DNA of 64,000 nt, taken from assembly GCF_009720365.1 (NCBI RefSeq), contig NZ_ML769314.1:239264-303263 (forward strand), in the 5' to 3' direction. Made by a program: the position numbers and the translations under genes. A model generated the notes under the pieces. That model did not search any database. It was not told the origin of the DNA and was given only the letters and a program-made list of their open reading frames with translations. Position 1 is the first letter of the stretch. Each line of letters begins with the position of its first letter. This stretch comes from Catellatospora paridis. Its GTDB lineage: Bacteria; Actinomycetota; Actinomycetes; Mycobacteriales; Micromonosporaceae. Below, in pieces: positions 8,296-15,695 of the stretch.

Positions 8296-9228
8296 TCAGG
8301 CGAAGCAGGTGGGGATGCGGCCGCCGTTGAACGCGGCCACGTCGGCGAGGATCGCGTAGTTGTCGAGTTCCGCGCCGCGCTCGACGCCCTGCGCCTCGGC
8401 GTAGGCCCGGTGCAGGTTGGCGACCAGGCGTTCGGGGTCCAGCCAGGCTTTGAACGGGCCCAGGTCGGCGTTGCGGGCGGTCTCCAGCGGGGTGAGCCCG
8501 GCCGCGATGCCCTCCGCGGCCAGCTCCTGAACCAGGCGCAGGTAGGCCGCGTTGTCCTCGAACACCTCCGGGCCGGCGAGCGGGCCGTGCCCGCTGACCA
8601 CGACCGCCGGGTCGAGGGCGGCCAGCCGCGCCAGCACCTCCAGCGAACCCTCGATCGAGCCCATCAGGCACAGCGGCGTGACCCCGGAGAACGTGATGTC
8701 CCCGGTGAACAGCACCCGGTGCTCGGGGATCCACACCACGGTGTCGCCGGTGGTGTGCGCCGGACCGGGGTGCCAGAGCTCCACCCGGGTGGCACCGGCG
8801 TGCAGGGTGAGCCGGTCGGTGTAGGTGAGCGTGGGCACGGCCGGGGCGACCTCGCCCCAGGCCACGTCGGGCCAGATGCCGGGCAGGTTCAGGCCGTCGC
8901 CGATGATGTCGGCGCGGGCCTTCTCGTGCGCGACGACGACCGCGTCCGGCGCGACGGTGCGCGCGCCGTAGTGGTGGTCGCCGTGCCGGTGGGTGACCAC
9001 CAGGGTGCGCACCGGCGCCCAGGTCAGTGCGGCGATGTGTTCGGCGAGCAGGCGGGCGCGGCGTTCGGTGGCGGTCGCGTCGACCAGGGTCACCGCGTCC
9101 TGCCCGAGCAGCACGCCCGCGTTGCTGACGCACCAGCCGCCGTCGGGCTGCAGGTACGCGTACACGTCAGGGGCGAGGCGGGTCAGTGACGGCGTGGGTT
9201 CCACGACGGGCGAGGCCGTGCTGCTCAT
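8296..9228 (-). CDS. Metallo-beta-lactamase-fold hydrolase
   Basis: A 310-aa MBL-superfamily protein. The zinc motif is intact: H80-R-H82-G-D84-H85. It is followed by the third His in HPGPAHTTGDTVVW, the Asp of LFTGDITF, and VSGHGPL. The arrangement resembles quinoprotein-relay or cyclase-type MBL hydrolases rather than beta-lactamases. There is no signal peptide, so it should be cytoplasmic. The ATG at 9228 is preceded by GGGGGATC. An open frame extends about 120 codons upstream but has no family similarity there. Substrate unknown. Confidence 0.87.
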   Translation of the reverse strand: MSSTASPVVEPTPSLTRLAPDVYAYLQPDGGWCVSNAGVLLGQDAVTLVDATATERRARLLAEHIAALTWAPVRTLVVTHRHGDHHYGARTVAPDAVVVAHEKARADIIGDGLNLPGIWPDVAWGEVAPAVPTLTYTDRLTLHAGATRVELWHPGPAHTTGDTVVWIPEHRVLFTGDITFSGVTPLCLMGSIEGSLEVLARLAALDPAVVVSGHGPLAGPEVFEDNAAYLRLVQELAAEGIAAGLTPLETARNADLGPFKAWLDPERLVANLHRAYAEAQGVERGAELDNYAILADVAAFNGGRIPTCFA

Positions 9229-9352
9229 GTGATCCCCCGGGTTCGTCGGGCAGCGACGTTCGCCAGTCTGGCAGAGAACCGGCGCGCCCGTGTCCCTGTG
9301 GTCTCGATCACTCCGGATGCGACGTTCGCCCGAACGGGGTAGTTTTCGTTTC

Positions 9353-9673
9353 GTGACATTCAGCGCGTTCACCGGTCCAATCCGGTGGGTCGTGCGCCTC
9401 TCCGCGCGGATGCTGACCGCGCTGGCCCTCATGAGCCTGCTGCTCGCCCCCTCGGCCGGCCACGCGGCGCAGCCCGCGCCCCGGCCGCCGGCCGAGCAGG
9501 TCGCGGTGAGCCCGGCCGCCGCCAAGCACGAGGCGGAACCCGCCCCGGCGGCCGCGCCCGTCCAGATCGGAATCATCGAGCCGGCCGTAGTGGTCCGCAC
9601 CGCCGCGAACGCGGTCCGGCCACCGGCCGCGGCTCACCTGCTGGCGCACGGCAGTCGCGCTCCGCCCGCGTAA
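9353..9673 (+). CDS. Small secreted Ala/Pro-rich protein
   Basis: A 106-aa protein starting at GTG 9353, seven bases after a -10-like TAGTTT (about 9341-9346), with no Shine-Dalgarno, so probably leaderless. Residues ~8-37 form a signal peptide: basic start, a hydrophobic core ALALMSLLLA and a cleavage context SAGHAA. The mature part is short, rich in Ala, Pro and Val, and has no recognisable domain or cysteine. It could be cell-wall associated or simply exported. No homologue comes to mind. It is divergent from the MBL hydrolase gene. Confidence 0.6.
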   Translation: MTFSAFTGPIRWVVRLSARMLTALALMSLLLAPSAGHAAQPAPRPPAEQVAVSPAAAKHEAEPAPAAAPVQIGIIEPAVVVRTAANAVRPPAAAHLLAHGSRAPPA

Positions 9674-9724
9674 CGCTCCGTCGCGTCGCCGCCCCCCGTC
9701 TGCGGCGTCGAACCCGTTCGTGGC

Positions 9725-9765
9725 CGCTTGATGCATGGGCGCGTCCACGTCCGTCGGAACGGATC
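9725..9765. repeat. Possible decayed copy of repeat C
   Basis: CGCTTGAT (9725-9732), GCGTCCAC (9741-9748) and AACGGATC (9758-9765) occur in the same order as the terminal and arm segments of the family C repeat at 6246-6320. The left arm is largely lost. This is a weak, short match. Confidence 0.35.
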
Positions 9766-9881
9766 ACGCGCCTTCGGTGCCACCGCGTGACGCGGTGCCC
9801 GGGCCTCCTCAACGTCAGACCCCCACCTCGCGACGAACCCTGGTGTCGCGTCCACCCCTCCACCACCCCGAGGTGTCGATC

Positions 9882-10622
9882 ATGAACGTCGTCCTGGACC
9901 TGTTCCTCCGTGACCTGCCGAACGCCGCGCTCGTCTGGTCGCTGCTCGCCGTGCTGGCCGTCGTGGCCATCGGCGCGCTGACCCTGTCCACCCGCCAGCC
10001 CGAGCCCGCGCCGGTCGCGCCCTCCCCGGAGGTGCTCGAGCAGCAGGCGCTACTGGCCGCGCACGCGCAGGCGCTGGTCCGCAAGGCGCGCGAGGCGACC
10101 GCCGCGGCCGAGCGCGCCGCGGCGACCGCCCGGCGGCGGCGCGAGGAGTGGCTTGCCGCGCAGGACGTGGCCGAGACCACCTGGCAGCGTTACGACGAGG
10201 CCGACTCGCAGGCGCGCCGCACGCTGACCGCCGCCGCGCTGCCGCTGCCACGCACCCCCCAGACCCCCGCCGAGTACGCCTTCCGGGAGCGCCACCTGCA
10301 CCGTGCCGCCATGTCGGCCTGCTCGCACCAGCAGCTGTCCGCCCTCGAACTGAGTGACGCGCTGGCCCACCGCGGCGGCTGGGACCCGCGCCGGCACCCG
10401 ATCGAGCAGGAGACGATGCTGTCGCAGTTCGCCCGCGCGTCGCTGCGCACGGCGTACCGCCGGGCGGCCGACACCGAGAAGCAGGCCTGGCTGGCCACGG
10501 AGGCCGCGACCGCCGCTGCGGCGTCGCTGCGGGCAGCCGCCCACGCCGCGCACGTCCGCGCCCGCCGGGTCACCCGCCGCGTCACCCCGCCCGCCGAGAC
10601 GACCCTCGCGGACCTGATCTGA
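9882..10622 (+). CDS. Membrane-anchored coiled-coil protein of unknown function
   Basis: A 246-aa protein with one N-terminal membrane segment (residues ~16-36, AALVWSLLAVLAVVAIGALTL). A long helical region follows, very rich in Ala, Arg and Glu (QALVRKAREATAAAERAAATARRRREE), with coiled-coil character. The C-terminal half also looks helical and basic. The ATG at 9882 has GAGGTG upstream; an in-frame ATG at 9735 would add 49 proline-rich residues that look like non-coding sequence. I recognise no domain. It may act as a membrane-tethered scaffold, but that is speculation. Confidence 0.65.
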   Translation: MNVVLDLFLRDLPNAALVWSLLAVLAVVAIGALTLSTRQPEPAPVAPSPEVLEQQALLAAHAQALVRKAREATAAAERAAATARRRREEWLAAQDVAETTWQRYDEADSQARRTLTAAALPLPRTPQTPAEYAFRERHLHRAAMSACSHQQLSALELSDALAHRGGWDPRRHPIEQETMLSQFARASLRTAYRRAADTEKQAWLATEAATAAAASLRAAAHAAHVRARRVTRRVTPPAETTLADLI

Positions 10623-10677
10623 CCCGCGCCCCGCGCGTCCGGGGCGCCGCGCGTCCGCCGTGCGCCGCGCGCGGCGT

Positions 10678-10745
10678 GATCACTCGACCTGCCTGGCAAC
10701 CGGGCGAATGGCCGGCCGCACAGGTGCCAGGCAAGTCGAGTGATC
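10678..10745. repeat. Inverted repeat, family D
   Basis: Arms 10678-10698 and 10725-10745 match at 20 of 21 positions (outermost bases GATCACTCGAC / GTCGAGTGATC, inner TGCCAGGC) around a 26-nt GC-rich loop. It lies between a coiled-coil protein gene and a GNAT gene, and could end transcription of the former. Confidence 0.88.
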
Positions 10746-10799
10746 TTGGGCGGGCGAATGCGGGTGAGCGGGCCGGGGACGGGGCGGTAGGGTCCGGGC

Positions 10800-11285
10800 G
10801 TGATCATTCGAGAGGCGACCGGCCAGGACTGGCCGAAGATCTTCCCGTTCTTCGCCGAGATCGTCGCGGCGGGGGAGACCTATGCCTTCCCCGAGGGCAT
10901 GGACTCCGAGCAGGCCCGGCCGTGGTGGATGGAGCAGGCTCCCGGCCGGACCGTGGTGGCCGTGGACGGGGACACCGTGCTCGGATCGGCCAAGATGGGC
11001 CCGAACCGGCCGGGACGGGGCGCGCACATCGCCACCGCCAGCTTCATGGTCGACCCGGCGCAGCGCGGCCGCGGCGTGGGCCGGGCGCTGGGCGGGCACG
11101 TGCTGGACTGGGCGCGGGCGCAGGGGTACCACGGGATGCAGTTCAACGCGGTGGTGGAGACCAACACCGCGGCCGTACGCCTCTGGCAGGCGATCGGGTT
11201 CGAGATCCTCGCCACGGTCCCCGAGGCGTTCGAGCACCCGAAACACGGCCGGGTTGGCCTGCACGTGATGTACCAGCGGCTGTAG
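10800..11285 (+). CDS. GNAT-family N-acetyltransferase
   Basis: A 161-aa GCN5-related acetyltransferase. The acetyl-CoA pyrophosphate-binding motif is at residues 88-94 (QRGRGVG), preceded by the beta-4 strand ATASFMVDP and followed by NTAAVRLWQAIGFE, the usual C-terminal helix-strand of the fold. It resembles YncA/PhnO-like small-molecule acetyltransferases, but the substrate is not predictable. The GTG at 10800 is seven bases after TAGGGT (about 10788-10793), again suggesting a leaderless mRNA. It stands alone between repeat D and a 474-base gap. Confidence 0.85.
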   Translation: MIIREATGQDWPKIFPFFAEIVAAGETYAFPEGMDSEQARPWWMEQAPGRTVVAVDGDTVLGSAKMGPNRPGRGAHIATASFMVDPAQRGRGVGRALGGHVLDWARAQGYHGMQFNAVVETNTAAVRLWQAIGFEILATVPEAFEHPKHGRVGLHVMYQRL

Positions 11286-11581
11286 CCATACCGCCCATCC
11301 GGGCGCGATCCGGTGGTGCATGGCGCACAAAACGGGTTAATCGTGCGTGTTTGAACGCTGGCGAGGTGCGAAATCCGTGCCCGCGGCGAACGCGGAGAGT
11401 GGAGCGCCGATTACTTTCAGTGAAAAAATCTTGAGTTTGCCCTGGACGACCCCAGGTCAGGCGACGTAGCGTGATCCCCAGTGGCGCGACGCTCGATGAA
11501 GGCCCCAGGGGTCCCAGCGGGCCGGCCCGGTCGGAGAACTCGTTTTCCGGTTGTGGCGCCGAGCGAAGTGCACAGGGGGAT
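11286..11581. other. Non-coding stretch between the GNAT gene and the structured RNA
   Basis: About 300 bases without a convincing gene. A relatively AT-rich segment at 11410-11437 (TCAGTGAAAAAATCTTGAGT) could hold a promoter for the plus strand. A weak 89-codon open frame (GTG 11481) crosses the downstream hairpins and is not accepted as coding. Confidence 0.5.
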
Positions 11582-11674
11582 GGGTGGACAGATGCCGTTG
11601 GGGGACGGCGTCCACCCGGACAGTGAAAGGCCGGCGGTCGCTAACGGGGGTGAGCGACCGCCGGCCGCACTGTC
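11582..11674 (-). ncRNA. Two-hairpin structured RNA candidate (6C-like)
   Basis: Two adjacent long stems are visible. Hairpin 1 pairs GGGTGGAC (11582-11589) with GTCCACCC (11610-11617) and GCCGT with ACGGC inside. Hairpin 2 pairs GACAGTG (11619-11625) with CACTGTC (11668-11674) and, inside, the 14-bp arms 11629-11642 and 11653-11666. Read on the minus strand, both loops expose a run of five C. That, and the ~93-nt span, recall the actinobacterial 6C RNA, which has two stem-loops with C-rich loops; the usual six C are not reached here. A tandem terminator 3' of pyrE is the main alternative. Strand and identity are uncertain; the structure itself is clear. Confidence 0.4.
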
Positions 11675-11759
11675 GACCAGGGCCGAACTTCCGGCGCCGA
11701 CGTCCCGTCTCCCCGAGCCGCGGCTTCTTGCGATCGCGACACCGGAGTGAATTCAGCGG

Positions 11760-12299
11760 CTATCGCTCGGCGGTGGCCCGTGCGCGGTCGAGGTCGGAGC
11801 GGGTCAGCAGGGCGCCCAGCGTGATGCCGTCGGCGGCCAGCGCCGCCGCGCCGCCCTCCTCGCGGTCGATGACGCACAGCGCGTTGTCGACGGTCGCGCC
11901 CAGCTCACGCAGCTGCCGAGTGGAGATGGCGAGCTGGCCGCCGGAGGTGACCACGTCTTCGACCACCAGCACCCGCCGGCCGGCGAGCTCGGCGCCCTCG
12001 GCGAGCCGCGCGGTGCCGTACGCCTTAGCGGTCTTGCGCACGAACGCGCACGGCAGCCCGGTGTGCCGGCCCAGCGCGGTGACCACGGCGATGCCGCCCA
12101 TCTCCAGCCCGGCCAGCACCTCGGTGCCCGGCGGAACGAGCGCGGCCAGTTGTCCGGCCAGTGCGTCGAGCAACACGGGGTCGGCCTCGAAGCGGTACTT
12201 GTCGAAGTACTCGGTCGCGGTGCGTCCGGAGCGGAGCAGGAACTCGCCGCGCAGGCGGCAGACGGCGTCGACCTCGAAGGCCAGCTCGGTAAGGTTCAC
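11760..12299 (-). CDS. pyrE: Orotate phosphoribosyltransferase
   Basis: A 179-aa type I phosphoribosyltransferase that joins orotate and PRPP to give OMP in de novo pyrimidine synthesis. The N-terminal segment FLLRSGRTATEYFDKYRFEADP is typical of PyrE. The substrate-binding region GLEMGGIAVVTALG and the PRPP loop VLVVEDVVTSGGQ (110-122) are intact, as is the RKTAKAYGTAR flexible loop. The GTG at 12299 is used; the open frame continues upstream but overlaps the alpha/beta hydrolase gene. It follows that gene by 14 bases on the same strand, so the two are probably co-transcribed. The structured RNA candidate lies just 3' of it. Confidence 0.92.
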   Translation of the reverse strand: MNLTELAFEVDAVCRLRGEFLLRSGRTATEYFDKYRFEADPVLLDALAGQLAALVPPGTEVLAGLEMGGIAVVTALGRHTGLPCAFVRKTAKAYGTARLAEGAELAGRRVLVVEDVVTSGGQLAISTRQLRELGATVDNALCVIDREEGGAAALAADGITLGALLTRSDLDRARATAER

Positions 12300-12313
12300 G
12301 AAAGTCGATCCTG

Positions 12314-13009
12314 TCAGGCCGTCGATGGGTCCAGGAACGTCCGCAGCGCGGCGAGGAACTCCGCCGGGCGCTCGCGGTGCACCTGGTGCCCGGCCTCGAC
12401 GGTGACCGTGCGGGCGTCGGGAATGCGGGCGACGGCCTCGGCTGCCCTGTCCGCCGGGACCGGGCTGGCCGTGCCGCCGTGGATCAGCAGGGTGGGCACG
12501 GCGATCCGGTCCAGGCGCGCCCACCAGTTCGGGTCGGGGTCGTTGACCTGCGCCATCAGGCTCGCGAAAACGTCCCAGTCGTAGTCGAGCCCGCCGTGCG
12601 GCCGGTCCGGGATCGCGAAGCGCGAGCCGCCGGGCCACGGCGGCGGGGAGTCCTCCAGCACCAGCCGCGCCAGCCAGTCCGGCTGTTCCTGGGCGACCAG
12701 GCACGCCACGGTGGCGCCGGCGGAGTGCCCGACCAGCGTGACCTCGCGCAGGCCCAGCGACGGCACGAAGCCGAGCACGTCGTCGCGCATCAGCTCGAAC
12801 GAGTACACCCCGGGGTGCTCGCTGCGACCCTGCCCGCGCTGGTCCAGCGCGTAGACGTGGTGCGTCGCGGCCAGCCCCGCCATGGTGTGCGCCCAGGTCC
12901 CCGCCTCGTTCGGCAGCCCGTGCAGGAACAGCACCACCGGCGCGCCCGCCGTCCCCTCCTCCAGAAAGGACAGCCGTATCCCGTTCGCCGTGATCTCGCC
13001 CCGTGTCAC
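12314..13009 (-). CDS. Alpha/beta-fold hydrolase
   Basis: A 231-aa protein with the canonical hydrolase fold: oxyanion motif LFLHGLPNE (27-35), nucleophile elbow G-H-S96-A-G, the acid region (VPTLLIHGGTASPVP) and the catalytic His in AGHQVH near the C-terminus. It is somewhat short for the family, with a reduced cap. Likely an esterase or epoxide/haloalkane-hydrolase-like enzyme; the substrate is unknown. It is encoded immediately upstream of pyrE, a pairing with no obvious metabolic logic. Repeat E lies right upstream of its start. Confidence 0.88.
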   Translation of the reverse strand: MTRGEITANGIRLSFLEEGTAGAPVVLFLHGLPNEAGTWAHTMAGLAATHHVYALDQRGQGRSEHPGVYSFELMRDDVLGFVPSLGLREVTLVGHSAGATVACLVAQEQPDWLARLVLEDSPPPWPGGSRFAIPDRPHGGLDYDWDVFASLMAQVNDPDPNWWARLDRIAVPTLLIHGGTASPVPADRAAEAVARIPDARTVTVEAGHQVHRERPAEFLAALRTFLDPSTA

Positions 13010-13024
13010 GGGCGCGACGGTACT

Positions 13025-13084
13025 GCAGTTTCGGGGAAACTGCTGCCTCGCGTGCGCCGGATGCCGGAGTTTCCCCGAAACTGC
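13025..13084. repeat. Inverted repeat, family E
   Basis: Perfect 17-bp arms, 13025-13041 (GCAGTTTCGGGGAAACT) and 13068-13084, enclose a 26-nt loop. The left arm is itself partly palindromic (AGTTTC..GAAACT). It lies in the divergent gap between the alpha/beta hydrolase and the DUF1851 gene, so it is not a 3'-end terminator for either and could be regulatory or a mobile remnant. Confidence 0.88.
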
Positions 13085-13230
13085 AAACCCTGATCAGACT
13101 CGGCCACGGCGGCGGCGTGTGCCGCAGCCTCGCGGGTGACGGCCAGACCAGCACGTCGGCAGCGTCGCCGCGGGGCACGGATTCGTGCGGCTGCGGGCCG
13201 ACGTGCTGCCGGTTCGTGCATACTGCCCGG

Positions 13231-13689
13231 ATGCGCTTCACCAAGACGTTCACCGAGCAGCAGTACGCCCAGGCCCTCGACTCCTGGTCGTGGCTCGGCC
13301 TCGAGGGCAGGAAGCCGCTGTTCACCTCGCTGTTCGGCGACGTGTTCATGGCCGGCAAGGACGGCTGCTGGTATCTCGACACCATCGAGGGCGCCCTCAC
13401 CCGGGTCTGGGCCTCGGCCGACGAGCTGGCGCTCGACCTCTCCACCGAGCAGGGGCAGGACCGCTACCTGCTGGGCGGCCTGGCCGCGCAGGCCGCCGAC
13501 CGCGGCCTGGAACTCGGGCCCGACCAGGTGTACACGTTCATGCCGCCGCCGGTCATCGGCGGTGGCGTCACCGTCGAGTCCGTCGTCGTGGAGAGCTTCG
13601 TCGTCGCGGTGAACATCGCGGGCCAGATCCACGAACAGGTCCGCGACCTGCCTCCGGGCACCTCGGTCACCGGCATCACGCTGGGCTGA
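13231..13689 (+). CDS. DUF1851 / Tdi1-immunity-like protein
   Basis: A 152-aa acidic soluble protein with the DUF1851 pattern: FGDVFMAGKDGCWYLDTIEG, WASADELALDL and LGPDQVYTFMPPPVIGG. One member of this domain family (Tdi1) is an immunity protein against a type VI effector, but most members stand alone with no known role, and no toxin gene or secretion system is seen here. The ATG at 13231 is six bases after a -10-like CATACT (about 13219-13224), suggesting a leaderless mRNA; longer in-frame starts would run through repeat E. Convergent with the DUF309 gene. Confidence 0.75.
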   Translation: MRFTKTFTEQQYAQALDSWSWLGLEGRKPLFTSLFGDVFMAGKDGCWYLDTIEGALTRVWASADELALDLSTEQGQDRYLLGGLAAQAADRGLELGPDQVYTFMPPPVIGGGVTVESVVVESFVVAVNIAGQIHEQVRDLPPGTSVTGITLG

Positions 13690-13749
13690 TCGGCGCGTCG
13701 TGGGTTCGCCGCCGCGCGGCCCTGGTGGGTCGTGGTGAGCAGCCGCCGG

Positions 13750-14244
13750 TCAGCGCTGGTCGCGCAGGCGGGGGACGAGCGCGTCCGGGCCGAGCCGGTC
13801 CAGGCCGTCCTGCCCGATGCGGGCGGCCAGCGCCCGGGACCAGGCGACCAGGCCGGTGACCGCGACCTCGTGCGGCGGCGCTGCGGCGTACTCCTCGATG
13901 CGGTCGGCGGCGCGGGTCAGCAGCCTGGCCGCGCCGGTGGCGTTGCCGCGGCGGGCGTGGGTGAGGCCCACCGCGAGCTGCGCGAGGCCACGCCACAGCT
14001 CACGTTCGGGTTCGGGTGCGGCCTTCCACGCACCTTCCAGCACCTCGTGCGCGTGGAACGCGCGCCCCTCGGCGAGCAGTTCCTGCGCCTGCGCCAGCGC
14101 CTCGTCCGGCGCAAGCCGCAGCTCGTCCGGAGTGGTGGGCACGCCTGCCGCGCCGCGGGGCAGGGGTCGGCCCAGTTCGTCACGGGGGCGGGCGTTGCGC
14201 GCCCGGCCCGCGCCGTCACGGTCCCGATCGGCGGCTGCACTCAT
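13750..14244 (-). CDS. DUF309 domain protein
   Basis: A 164-aa helical protein with the DUF309 signature FHAHEVLEGAWK and ELWRGLAQLAVGLTHARRGN. The Arg/Asp-rich N-terminus (residues 1-30) is probably disordered. The family is widespread and uncharacterised; its His/Glu-containing first helix has suggested metal or nucleotide binding, without proof. The ATG at 14244 follows AGGATGGACG. It lies 122 bases downstream of the oxoamine synthase on the same strand; the gap is GC-rich without a clear terminator. Confidence 0.85.
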   Translation of the reverse strand: MSAAADRDRDGAGRARNARPRDELGRPLPRGAAGVPTTPDELRLAPDEALAQAQELLAEGRAFHAHEVLEGAWKAAPEPERELWRGLAQLAVGLTHARRGNATGAARLLTRAADRIEEYAAAPPHEVAVTGLVAWSRALAARIGQDGLDRLGPDALVPRLRDQR

Positions 14245-14366
14245 CCGTCCATCCTGCCCCGTGCCGCCGGTTCCGGCACACCGGTCCGTCCGGGCGGCGT
14301 CCGGCCTGACCCGGTTCGACTGGGGCCGCGACCGGCCGGGGCCGCGGCGGTATGCGGCGAGGCCGC

Positions 14367-15683
14367 TCAGGCCAGGGCCCGGCGGAGGGCGCCGCGGCCG
14401 TCGAGCTCGGTCAGCACCGTGTTGAGGTGGTCGACCTGCTCGTCGGTATGCGCGGAGGTCAGCTGCACCCGGAAGCCGACCTGCCCCCGCGGCACCAGCG
14501 GGTACGCGGCCAGCGTGACGTACACGCCGCGCCGCCAGAGCAGGTCGGCCACGTCGGCCAGGTCGTAGCCGGGCGACAGGGGCAACTCGATCACCGGTGT
14601 CCGGTGCCGGTTGGGGGTGTGCACGCTCAGCGACTCCAGGTGCGCCAGGACCCGGGCCGTCAGCCCGTGCAGCGTGGTGCGCAGCTGCTCGCCGCGGGCC
14701 TCGTTGACGTCGAACCCGGCCAGCACCGCGGCCAGCGAGTGCACGGGTGACGGTCCTGAGTAGAGGTAGGGCGGGGCAGCCAGTTTCAGGTGCTCCTTCA
14801 CCGCGGTCGGCACCGCCACGAACGCCAGCAGCGCCGAGTAAGCCTTGGAGAACCCGCCGACCAGCACCACGTCGTCGTACGTCTGCCCGCAGTGGCGCAC
14901 CACCGCGTTGCCGCGCGACCCGTACGACGTGGCTGCCCCGTCGCCGCGTTCGCCGATCACGCCGAAGCCGTGCGCGTCGTCGACGTAGAGCAGCGCGCCC
15001 CACTCGCGGCAGATCGCGGCGAGCGCGGGCAGGTCCGGGATGTTGCCGGTCATGCTGTTCACGCCGTCGAGGCAGACCACCCGGGGATGGCCGGCGTCGG
15101 CCGAGCGCAGCAGCCGCACCAGCTCGTCGGGATCGTCGGCGCGCCAGCGGTAGAGCTGCGCGCCCAGCCCGCGGGCGTACGAGCCGCCGTCGTAGATCGT
15201 CTTGTGCGCGCCGGCCTCGACGAACACCGCACCGCCGCCGACCAGCGCGGGCAGCACCGACATGTGGATGTGGGTGATCGTCGGCAGCACGAGCGTGTCG
15301 GGCGCGCCGAGCAGTTCGGTCAGGCGCTGTTCGATCTCGGGGTAGAGCCGCGGGTTGCCCAGCAGCCGTGACCAGCCCGGATGGGTGCCCCAGCGGCGGA
15401 CGGCCGCCTCACCCGCCGCGATGATGTCCGGGTCGAGGTCGAAGCCGAGGTAGTTGCAGGAGGCGAAGTCGATCAGCCACCGGTCCCCGATCCGGATGCG
15501 CCGCCCGTCGACCTCCTCGATGACGGCGTCGTACATCGGGGTCTGCGCGCGCAGCCGGTCGAGCTGGTCAGTCGAGGGGACCCTGTGCGCATCCGGCATG
15601 TGCGCCGACGCCTTCGTCATGCCGGCTGCCCGCTGCTCACGCCTTCTCCGCGCTGCGCTCGCCGGTGACATCTCCGCGCCCAT
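14367..15683 (-). CDS. PLP-dependent alpha-oxoamine synthase
   Basis: Up to 438 aa (417 if ATG 15620 is used). It has the fold-type I motifs of the AONS/KBL/SPT group: SCNYLGFDLDP, GTHPGWSRLLGNPRLYPEIE, ring-stacking H160 (EAGAHKTIYDGG), DDAHGFG (235-241) with the PLP-ring Asp, and Schiff-base K280 (VLVGGFSKAYSALL). Such enzymes condense an acyl-CoA with an amino acid and release CO2. No biotin or threonine-catabolism genes are nearby, so it may make a specialised aminoketone, as CqsA/LqsA autoinducer synthases do (inference). It starts 12 bases after the stop of the GGDEF-EAL gene and is almost certainly co-transcribed with it. Confidence 0.82.
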   Translation of the reverse strand: MGAEMSPASAARRRREQRAAGMTKASAHMPDAHRVPSTDQLDRLRAQTPMYDAVIEEVDGRRIRIGDRWLIDFASCNYLGFDLDPDIIAAGEAAVRRWGTHPGWSRLLGNPRLYPEIEQRLTELLGAPDTLVLPTITHIHMSVLPALVGGGAVFVEAGAHKTIYDGGSYARGLGAQLYRWRADDPDELVRLLRSADAGHPRVVCLDGVNSMTGNIPDLPALAAICREWGALLYVDDAHGFGVIGERGDGAATSYGSRGNAVVRHCGQTYDDVVLVGGFSKAYSALLAFVAVPTAVKEHLKLAAPPYLYSGPSPVHSLAAVLAGFDVNEARGEQLRTTLHGLTARVLAHLESLSVHTPNRHRTPVIELPLSPGYDLADVADLLWRRGVYVTLAAYPLVPRGQVGFRVQLTSAHTDEQVDHLNTVLTELDGRGALRRALA

Positions 15684-15695
15684 TGATTCGCTCGC

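Noticed and set aside
11481-11750. An 89-codon open frame across the structured RNA candidate
   Set aside because: It runs straight through two long perfect stems, has no ribosome site, no domain and odd composition. The base pairing explains the sequence better.
13231-13689. A type VI toxin-immunity locus
   Set aside because: DUF1851 alone is not evidence for it; no effector, VgrG or secretion gene is nearby.
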